A DNA stretch of 64,000 bases, taken from positions 62,001-126,000 of the forward strand of contig NZ_AVFK01000024.1 of assembly GCF_000936425.1 (NCBI RefSeq), in the 5' to 3' direction. Made by a program: the position numbers and the translations under genes. Shown here piece by piece: positions 40,444 through 46,374 of the stretch (positions are counted from its first letter, which is position 1; each line of letters opens with the position of its first letter). Source of the DNA: Skermanella aerolata KACC 11604 (lineage in GTDB: Bacteria; Pseudomonadota; Alphaproteobacteria; Azospirillales; Azospirillaceae). The notes beneath the pieces were generated by a model. That model ran no database searches. It saw nothing but the letters and a program-made list of their open reading frames with translations, and was not told where the DNA came from.

Positions 40444-41985
40444 ATGCGTTTTCTAAACAATCTGAGTGCTTGTCTGCTGGCATCCACCGCCGTCCTCTCC
40501 GCCTCGGTGCTCTCCGCTCCGCCGGCGGCGGCGGATACCGTCGATTACGGCGTCGAACTGCCGGACCCGAAGATTCCGGGGTACATGTTCCCCACGCCGG
40601 AGCCGATCATCATCGCGGCGGTCGATACGGCCGATGCCAGCGGGATTTCCCTCCATGGCTGGGGTCTCTGGACCTCCCTGACCACGCCCAGCCAAGAAAC
40701 CGCCTTCGCCATCCCCAACGCGCCGGTCTATCTCACCTGGCTGACCAAGCAGGAACTGGTCGCCCTCAGCAAGTCGCCGTCCGCCGATGCCGGCGCCAAG
40801 GTCTCGGGCGCCGCCACGGCTCCGGCCCGCAGCCGCTCGATGAGCCTCAAGCCGGTAACCCAGCTCGAGAAGTTCGGCATCGACAGCACCGCATCGAAGA
40901 CGCAGCCCCGGACCGCGCGGACCGCGACGGCCTCGGCCACCGGGGTATCGCCGGACACCAACATCTTCGAGGTCGTCGCCTACGACCCGGAGGCCGCGAA
41001 GTTCATCAACGAGAACAAGCTGTTCGACCTGACCACGATCGCTGGCCTGTACAAATCCGGGAAAAAGGCGGTTCCCGACTTCCCGGCTCCCTCCGTCGCT
41101 ATCAAGCCGGTCTACAAGATCATCTCCGCCGCCGACCTGATCGACGGCAAGTACTACGCCATGCCGGCCTGGCCGGGAACTCCGGTCACCAACGACACGA
41201 TCGTGGCCGATGGTTTCCCGGAAACGGTATGGCCGGGCTGCGTCTATGTCGACGTGACCAACAAGGGTGCTTCGACCGCCACCGGGATCGACGGGGCATG
41301 CGGCGGGCAGACGGCGGCGTCGACCTACGGCCTGGGCGACTTCATCTCCTATCCCGTGACGGCCGCCAATGTCGCGGCTTTCAACGCCATCGATTCCACC
41401 AACGGCTACAAGGTCGCGGTCGGCGATTACCTGCTGCTGATGGCGATGCACGTCACCAGCCGCGAGATCCGGGAATGGACGTGGCAGACCTTCTTCTGGA
41501 CGCCCGCCCCGATGAACCCGCCGACGCCCAGCAGCGTCGCGATCGCCGGCGCACAGCCCAAGCAGCTGGGCAAGCCGGCGGCGCATTACGCCATGTCGAT
41601 CGCCTACCAGATGATCAGCCCGAACCAGCCGGTAACGGGAGGCAGCAATACCGGCAAGCCCATGATCGCCTACAACCCGTATCTGGAGTCGGACTTCTCC
41701 GCCAGCACCTTCAGCGTTTCGCGGGCGGTGACCGACCCCAACACCGGCGTCGCCTGGACCGGACAGGTCGGGGTCGAGACCAACTGCATGACCTGCCATT
41801 CCATGGCCTCGGTCAAGTTCGGGACCGGCGCCGGCACCGGCTACGGGGCCACCTTCTACGTTTCCCTCGACGATCCGATGTTCGACGGCACGGTCCAGAC
41901 CGACTTCCTGTGGTCCATCGCCGACGTGGTGTCGACGGAGCAGAAGGACGCGAAGGCAGCGGGTTCGGCGGCCGGCAAGAAGTAG
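40444..41985 (+). CDS. Secreted protein with a single CxxCH haem-binding motif
   Basis: I do not recognise the family. The 513-residue protein begins with a signal peptide (MRFLNNLSACLLASTAVLSA, cleavage near AAAD at about residue 31). A region rich in Ala/Ser/Thr follows (about 100-165), then mixed alpha/beta sequence such as WPGCVYVDVTNKG, EIREWTWQTFFWTPAPMNPP and AMSIAYQMISPN. Near the C-terminus is NCMTCHSMASVKF, a C-x-x-C-H motif at Cys448-Cys451-His452 as in c-type cytochromes. Sec export plus one covalent haem in the periplasm is therefore likely (inference). The stop is preceded by a Lys/Ala-rich tail. ATG 40444 is preferred over 40429. No partner genes for electron transfer are adjacent. 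Confidence 0.72.
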   Translation: MRFLNNLSACLLASTAVLSASVLSAPPAAADTVDYGVELPDPKIPGYMFPTPEPIIIAAVDTADASGISLHGWGLWTSLTTPSQETAFAIPNAPVYLTWLTKQELVALSKSPSADAGAKVSGAATAPARSRSMSLKPVTQLEKFGIDSTASKTQPRTARTATASATGVSPDTNIFEVVAYDPEAAKFINENKLFDLTTIAGLYKSGKKAVPDFPAPSVAIKPVYKIISAADLIDGKYYAMPAWPGTPVTNDTIVADGFPETVWPGCVYVDVTNKGASTATGIDGACGGQTAASTYGLGDFISYPVTAANVAAFNAIDSTNGYKVAVGDYLLLMAMHVTSREIREWTWQTFFWTPAPMNPPTPSSVAIAGAQPKQLGKPAAHYAMSIAYQMISPNQPVTGGSNTGKPMIAYNPYLESDFSASTFSVSRAVTDPNTGVAWTGQVGVETNCMTCHSMASVKFGTGAGTGYGATFYVSLDDPMFDGTVQTDFLWSIADVVSTEQKDAKAAGSAAGKK

Positions 41986-42046
41986 CGGCGGCATATGGCG
42001 GGCGGCGCTTCCGGGCCGCCCGCCCTCGGTCAAGGCGGCGGTCCGG

Positions 42047-42274
42047 CCCTGAAGGTCGGGCAGATTGAAGTTATGGCTGGCGCTCCACGACCGGTGCAGC
42101 TATCCGTGTTCGCCGCTGGCTCGGTCGTCAGGCTTGATGACGGAACGGACGTATGCATATGACGCCGGGCAGGCTCATCACACACGCCCGTTCCGCTGGC
42201 CCAGCATTTTTTCGCACGACCTGAAAAGATCCGGCAACACGAAAGGCTTAGTACCAGAGACATATATACTCGAA
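42047..42274 (-). pseudogene. Deleted second copy of the tail-collar locus
   Basis: On the minus strand, 42047-42072 encodes NFNLPDLQG, matching 44404-44429 of the intact tail-collar gene at 25 of 26 bases. Upstream, 42142-42274 aligns without gaps to 44684-44816 (the leader of that gene) at 95 of 133 bases by direct count. Between the two segments the intact locus has about 255 bp and this copy about 70 bp. It therefore looks like an old duplicate with internal deletions and no working reading frame. Confidence 0.7.
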
Positions 42275-42347
42275 TTTTTTCAAAGCGGAACTGGTAAAAT
42301 GCCGGACTGGAAAATTTGATTTCCGGAGATGTGCGAGCCCCGTGAAT

Positions 42348-42565
42348 AATACCAACGGCATTGAAGCTTGACCGGTAAGTTCCGGCAAAGGTGTCGGGCT
42401 GAAGAGGCCCGACCTACAAAATCAAGCCTCGGCAAGAGCACGCTGGCGCAATGCGGGCAAGAGCGTGCCGGCGTAACATGGGCAAGAGCACGCTGACGTA
42501 GGTCGGGCCTCTTCAGCCCGACATCTAACGCTCCAAACCAGCCAATGCTGAACGCCGTCGGTATT
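42348..42565. repeat. Long inverted-repeat element with family A REP pair and expanded loop
   Basis: Terminal inverted repeats AATACCAACGGC (42348-42359) and GCCGTCGGTATT (42554-42565) bound an element with imperfect arms of about 65 bp, ending in REPs at 42393-42417 (minus) and 42498-42522 (plus). The loop contains three imperfect tandem copies of a 24-25 bp unit starting GGCAAGAGC at about 42431, 42456 and 42481, absent from the other REP pairs. It inserts about 370 bp after the monohaem gene. Confidence 0.85.
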
Positions 42566-42604
42566 GGATGCCGGGCTACTAGCCCGATCCGTGAGCGGCA
42601 CGCG

Positions 42605-42744
42605 CGAACGCCGCCGCACCAATCCCTAAGGAATGGCGCGGCGGGCGCCCGAATGTTACACGACACTCTGTAGAAGCGAACCGGACCGCCGATACACCGG
42701 CGGCACGATCCGCAGAGGCTTGGGCAGGACACGGTAATTTCCCA
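42605..42744 (-). ncRNA. Candidate structured small RNA, copy 1
   Basis: On the minus strand, a 140-nt segment begins TGGGAAATTACCG (42732-42744), passes ACAGAGTGTCG and GTGTAACATTCGGGCG, and ends with a strong GC hairpin (CCGCCGC pairing with GCGGCGG, 42611-42644) then CGTTCG. The same ordered blocks recur at 45730-45874, where the hairpin differs in sequence but keeps its pairing. No ORF is conserved between the two, so a structured RNA or mobile leader is more likely than a peptide. No Rfam family was recognised. Confidence 0.45.
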
Positions 42745-42952
42745 CGCCTACCCCTCCGTGTTTGACCTACCGTCCAACACACAAAGCCGGGGTTTGAATT
42801 CAGCACCGCGCGATAGGGGTAGGCCGAGCAAGCATAATACTAATGTAATAAGACCTGCGCGACAATCGTTTTTTGAATACACCGGGATTGCGTGAGAATC
42901 GCAGGCTCGGTCGTGGCCCAGGTCCGACGGCCACGCTTGCCTTGCGCCCGGC

Positions 42953-43513
42953 CTACCGCAGCGCCGGCGGAAGCCATTCCAGCCCGACCATCGGTGAATT
43001 CTCCAGCAACACTTCGGAAACGCCCAAACGGGCATAGAGCCGGCGCGCCGGGTTGTACGGCGTGACCGAGGCGCGGGCGATCTTGCCGCAGCGGATGGCT
43101 TCCGCGAAGATCACGTCCTTGATGACGGTCTTCCCGCCGCCCACACCCAGGCGTCCGGGCAGCATGGCCAAGTCGTGGGCGATGATCTGGTCCGGCAGGT
43201 TGGAGAAGATCAGGCGGCCGACCGGTTCTCCGCCGCTCTCGATGATCCACTGCTCCAGGCTGGGATATGTGTGCCGCCAGTTGTAGAGCTGGGAGACGTG
43301 CTGCTGCTTCAGCAGGAAATCCTTTTGGAACTGCGGCAGCGGCATGCCGTCGAATTCCAGCGCCTTCGACGCGACGAAGATGCGGAAGATCAGCGCCTCG
43401 TCATCCGGCCGCTCCAGGCGCAGTGTAAGACCGGGTTTCGTCGTCAGAATTCGATCACCGTCGCGAATCATCGAAAAACCTTGCGGAATAGATATAAGAT
43501 GTACTGAAGTCAT
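42953..43513 (-). CDS. GNAT-family N-acetyltransferase-like protein
   Basis: This 186-residue protein has LRLERPDDEALIFRIFVASK, a central substrate region (FQKDFLLKQQHVSQLYNWRH) and the GNAT core EPVGRLIFSNLPDQIIAHDL, MLPGRLGVGGGKTVIKDVIF, ending with ASVTPYNPARRLYARLGVSE, where the YNPARRLY helix is typical of motif B. Genes of this kind are often found next to tail-collar and DUF6916 genes, as here. The acceptor substrate is unknown. ATG 43511-43513 is divergent from the DUF6916 gene with a 55-bp gap. Confidence 0.75.
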   Translation of the reverse strand: MTSVHLISIPQGFSMIRDGDRILTTKPGLTLRLERPDDEALIFRIFVASKALEFDGMPLPQFQKDFLLKQQHVSQLYNWRHTYPSLEQWIIESGGEPVGRLIFSNLPDQIIAHDLAMLPGRLGVGGGKTVIKDVIFAEAIRCGKIARASVTPYNPARRLYARLGVSEVLLENSPMVGLEWLPPALR

Positions 43514-43526
43514 AAACCTTTTTTGG

Positions 43527-43532
43527 TATAAT
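43527..43532 (+). promoter_or_regulatory. Candidate -10 element of the DUF6916 gene
   Basis: A perfect TATAAT lies 37 bp before the ATG at 43569, inside the 55-bp gap between the divergent GNAT and DUF6916 genes. No good -35 hexamer sits 16-18 bp upstream, so the site is suggested by the -10 alone. Confidence 0.4.
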
Positions 43533-43568
43533 CAACCCGAACATTGACCTTCCGGAAGGATTACGGCC

Positions 43569-43892
43569 ATGACAGACGCATCGCCAGATTTACTCGTCAC
43601 GGAAAATTTCACGCCGCTGATCGGCCAGCAATTCTCGATCATCCACCCGGAGGTACCTGCCGAATTCACGTTGCGGCTGACCTCCACCTACGACCCCAGC
43701 AAGGGCGCATCGCACCCGAAATTCCGCAAGCCCCTGACCCTGCTGTTTCGTGGCCCGGCCGAGCCGCTGCTGCTGGAAGGCGCTTACGACATCCAGACCG
43801 AGGGTTTCGGGCCGGTAAGACTGCATATCGTCCCGACGCAGACGCCGGACCGGGAAGAGAACGGCATGGGCTACCACATCTGCATCAACTGA
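43569..43892 (+). CDS. DUF6916 family protein
   Basis: The 107-residue acidic protein reads TENFTPLIGQQFSIIHPEVP, then EFTLRLTSTYDPSKGASHPK, then RKPLTLLFRGPAEPLLLEGA and YDIQTEGFGPVRLHIVPTQT. This is the DUF6916 pattern, a small beta-rich domain of unknown function that recurs beside phage-tail-collar proteins in proteobacteria. The ATG follows GGAAGGA. It is divergent from the GNAT gene and convergent with the tail-collar gene 54 bp downstream. Confidence 0.8.
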   Translation: MTDASPDLLVTENFTPLIGQQFSIIHPEVPAEFTLRLTSTYDPSKGASHPKFRKPLTLLFRGPAEPLLLEGAYDIQTEGFGPVRLHIVPTQTPDREENGMGYHICIN

Positions 43893-43946
43893 CGCGAAGA
43901 CAGCACCGCCGCCCCCGGAAGGGGACGGCGGCGCCGCCGGCGCGGA

Positions 43947-44582
43947 TCACGGACGGGTCGGGTAGATGCCGTTGGTCGCGATGATGTAATACATGGTGAG
44001 GTACGGCTCGCGGATGCTGAACGGGGTCGCGCCGGTCGGGGTGTTGGCGCCGACGGTCAGGCCGGTCAGCGCGACCGAGGCGCTGCCGATCGTCTTGGCA
44101 ACGCCGCTGTTGGCCGGGGCGGGGGGGCCGTAGATCTTGACGGTCACGGCGTCGGCGCCGTCGGGTACAGCAACCGCCGAGGCCAGGACATTCGAACCGG
44201 TCGGTGCAGTCGAGTCCGCCGCACCGGTCGTCCCCTGGATGTTCACAGTGGCGGTGCCCGCCCCGCTCAGCGGGTGGACGTGCGCAGCCAGCGGAACGTT
44301 GGCGGTGGACAGCGTCGCGGAAGTGGCGCCGCCCTTTGCGCCGGCAACGTACTGGGATACCGTGCCATTGAGGTTCAGGATGCCCTGGCCGACGATGGTG
44401 CGACCCTGAAGGTCGGGCAGATTGAAATTCTGGCCGTTGGAGCCGCCGAAGGTGGTCCCAAGCAGCGAATACAGCGCGCTGTTCTGATTGACCGGAAGGT
44501 TCTGTCCCTGGCAGGTCTGCCAATCCTGCGGAGCGAACTGGAAGGCGACCGGCATCACTGTACCCATATACGGATCGGACAT
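43947..44582 (-). CDS. Phage tail collar-domain protein (microcystin-dependent-protein-like)
   Basis: This 211-residue protein has the tail-collar domain: GTVMPVAFQFAPQDWQTCQG, LPVNQNSALYSLLGTTFGG, NFNLPDLQGRTIVGQG, then a low-complexity Ala/Thr-rich middle and an ending typical of the family, REPYLTMYYIIATNGIYPTRP. Such proteins derive from tail-fibre tips and form trimers. In non-phage loci with DUF6916 and GNAT partners they are thought to be surface or adhesion proteins (inference). The ATG at 44580-44582 is preceded by GAAAGATTAAG; the frame running to 45000 is not real coding. Confidence 0.85.
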   Translation of the reverse strand: MSDPYMGTVMPVAFQFAPQDWQTCQGQNLPVNQNSALYSLLGTTFGGSNGQNFNLPDLQGRTIVGQGILNLNGTVSQYVAGAKGGATSATLSTANVPLAAHVHPLSGAGTATVNIQGTTGAADSTAPTGSNVLASAVAVPDGADAVTVKIYGPPAPANSGVAKTIGSASVALTGLTVGANTPTGATPFSIREPYLTMYYIIATNGIYPTRP

Positions 44583-44683
44583 TTCTTAATCTTTCTTCCT
44601 GGTGCGTTGGAGGATCTTTTCGGAAACCGACTGGAGCGGGGTATCCACCGTTCGTCCCCGCTTCGGCCATGGCACCCGGCGCC

Positions 44684-44816
44684 GGAACGGGCACATGCGA
44701 TTGATGCCTGGCAGACTCATCGCGTGCGCTTGCTCCGCTGGCCCAGCGCCATTTCATATGACCTGAACAAGTCACCTCATACGAAAGGCTTAGTACCAAA
44801 ACCATGCGTACTCGAA
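44684..44816 (-). repeat. Leader segment shared with the deleted tail-collar copy
   Basis: This 133-bp segment aligns without gaps to 42142-42274 (95 of 133 bases identical). On the minus strand it includes TACTAAGCCTTTCGT and GCTGGGCCAGCGGA. It begins about 100 bp upstream of the tail-collar ATG. Both copies keep an open frame beginning M-x-LVLSLS and sharing WASG and DE-x-AR, so either a leader peptide or a conserved RNA leader is possible. Confidence 0.6.
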
Positions 44817-45035
44817 AACCCGTTGGGATTGAATTGATAAAATGCACGATAAGGAGATTCGATATCGCTTTATGCGCGCAGCAGGACTCATAAGCGGTTT
44901 GGCCGACAATTCCGGGCACAGTGGTATGCAGGCCGCCCCCGCAGCGGCACCAACGAAGGAGCCCCACGAAAATCAACCCGCGAATCGGGAAATCCGCCAT
45001 GCATCGACGCCGCCCACACCAATGCGACCGTGCTG

Positions 45036-45056
45036 TCGCATCCCGGCATCGCCGCC
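45036..45056. repeat. Direct repeat flanking the RAYT gene, left copy
   Basis: The 21-bp sequence starting TCGCATCCCGG and ending CATCGCCGCC is repeated exactly at 45700-45720. A second shared block ATGCATCGAC-R-CCGCCC precedes each copy (44999-45015 and 45620-45636). The repeats bracket the RAYT gene, and the right-hand unit additionally contains a REP at 45663-45687. Confidence 0.85.
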
Positions 45057-45058
45057 TG

Positions 45059-45487
45059 CTAACGAAAGCGGTAACTGGAATACGCCCACTCCTCAGGAGT
45101 TTGGGCGAGCCCGTGCTTCACCGGGTTCCAATGAATGTACGACACATGATGGTTGAAATCGGCATCGTCACGAATACGATGCTCCCAATACCGATTTTGC
45201 CAAATTGGCCGAATGCGGGCGGAAAGCACCTCCGTGAACCGACCCTTGATCCGGTTCCACCGGAACGGATAATCGGCATCCCCTTCCGGCAACGTCCAAA
45301 TCGTATGGAGATGATCGGGCAGCACCACGATTGCGTCGATCCGGAAAGGATAATCCGCCATGACCGTCCGGAACGATCCACGCAGGATTTCCACGGCACC
45401 CGGCCCCGCAAGCAGCGGACGCCGTTCGGAGGTGACGACAGTGAAGAAATATGTACCGCCGGGTGTAAAATCACGACGGTAATACAT
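45059..45487 (-). CDS. REP-associated tyrosine transposase (RAYT)
   Basis: This 142-residue Y1-type HUH nuclease reads MYYRRDFTPGGTYFFTVVTS, IDAIVVLPDHLHTIWTLPEG (the HLH is the HUH metal site), IWQNRYWEHRIRDDADFNHH and VSYIHWNPVKHGLAQTPEEW, in which the Tyr is the expected nucleophile. RAYTs bind and cut single-stranded REP sequences headed by GTAG. ATG 45485-45487 fits the family start; ATG 45509-45511 with a G-rich upstream run is an alternative. A REP lies 101 bp upstream of the start. The protein looks intact, though somewhat shorter than usual between the RIKGRF and IWQNRY segments. Confidence 0.92.
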   Translation of the reverse strand: MYYRRDFTPGGTYFFTVVTSERRPLLAGPGAVEILRGSFRTVMADYPFRIDAIVVLPDHLHTIWTLPEGDADYPFRWNRIKGRFTEVLSARIRPIWQNRYWEHRIRDDADFNHHVSYIHWNPVKHGLAQTPEEWAYSSYRFR

Positions 45488-45587
45488 AACGCAAGCTTTC
45501 AAGAGTTGCATACCCCCGCGATCATGCATGCTGCCGTTCCCCAAGCAAGGGCGTCATACCACCGCACGCCTTGAATCTCATCCGTTT

Positions 45588-45687
45588 GTAGGTCGGGCCT
45601 CTTCAGCCCGACACCTTCGATGCATCGACACCGCCCGTCTCATCCGGCCCGGAACGTCAGATGTCGGGCTGAAGAGGCCCGACCTAC
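45588..45687. repeat. Family A REP pair in outward orientation beside the RAYT
   Basis: REP 45588-45612 (plus) and REP 45663-45687 (minus) are near-identical GTAG-headed palindromes, but here the GTAG ends point away from each other, opposite to all other pairs in the window. They lie directly upstream of the RAYT start. The second REP sits inside the right copy of the RAYT-flanking direct repeat. Confidence 0.9.
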
Positions 45688-45699
45688 GCCACCCTGCTT

Positions 45700-45720
45700 T
45701 CGCATCCCGGCATCGCCGCC
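45700..45720. repeat. Direct repeat flanking the RAYT gene, right copy
   Basis: Exact 21-bp match to 45036-45056; see the left copy. The 664-bp period equals the RAYT gene plus its upstream REP pair. Confidence 0.85.
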
Positions 45721-45729
45721 CACCCAAAA

Positions 45730-45874
45730 CGAACGACGCCGCAGAATCCTGAAATGGTTTCTGCGGCGTCGCCCGAATGCTACACGTGCTTTCAACGGGA
45801 GCAAACCTGTCACCCGATACTCTGTGCGACAGGCCCACCGGAATGGCGACTGGGCCGGATACGGTAATTTCCCA
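45730..45874 (-). ncRNA. Candidate structured small RNA, copy 2
   Basis: On the minus strand, the 145-nt segment starts TGGGAAATTACCG (45862-45874), contains GGCCCA-N13-TGGGCC (a possible internal stem), ACAGAGTATCGGG and GTGTAGCATTCGGGCG. It ends with a perfect 13-bp stem (45759-45771 with 45734-45746, 12-base loop) followed by TTCGTTTTG. The blocks occur in the same order and spacing as copy 1 (42605-42744), while the terminal stem sequences differ but remain paired. A TATAAG lies about 20 bp upstream of the first block on the minus strand. The end hairpin resembles an intrinsic terminator with a weak T-tract. Confidence 0.5.
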
Positions 45875-46374
45875 ATCACGTCTTCCTTATATGATGTCCC
45901 TTCCGCCGCCCAGGATACCGTTTGAGCAAAGCATCCTGCTTGCCGAGGGTGCGTCATACGCCTTCAGTAATAACTCAGTTCACCCTAATTCATACCTCTT
46001 TTTTTGACATACCCGCGAATTTCAGCAGTCACCCATCCCATCGCGGTTTCGAACCCATCCTCATCTACAATCTAAACGTGTTGAAGCGAATTCACAGGTT
46101 GGACCGCAGCCCAACACCCCCGCCAGTCGGCCGAATCTCCGTGCCCCTGACCAAAAGATCAAATCTCCTAGAGATTGAGAACTAAAAATAATTAAGCTTC
46201 AAAGTTGCAGAAACCGAAAATCCTGATATGCGCACGGTAGCTCAATTTTCACTTTGTAACCGATACTAACAATTGCGTCCCTATACACAAATTTCCAACT
46301 CGGGTATCATCCCAAAGGATTACCCATTTTGTCGGAAACATGGGTCGGATTCGTTTGTGTATGTGGGGGATATC
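45875..46374. other. AT-rich intergenic region upstream of the giant adhesin gene
   Basis: This stretch of 500 bp has no convincing gene and is AT-rich compared with its surroundings. It contains a degenerate single family B REP at 46097-46115 (GGTTGGACCGCAGCCCAAC). The adhesin promoter should lie in 46150-46360; no hexamer pair of good quality was found. The antisense frame 46249-46935 overlaps the adhesin start and is a shadow. Confidence 0.6.

Noticed and set aside
42393-42522. REP hairpins considered as ordinary rho-independent terminators
   Set aside because: They lack a T-tract, are bidirectional, and share a GTAG head and sequence across distant sites, which fits REPs better.
43885-45000. 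Minus-strand frame of 371 codons over the tail-collar gene
   Set aside because: Most of it is in a different frame from the tail-collar domain and codes Arg-rich sequence; only its leader part (44684-44816) is noted as a repeat.
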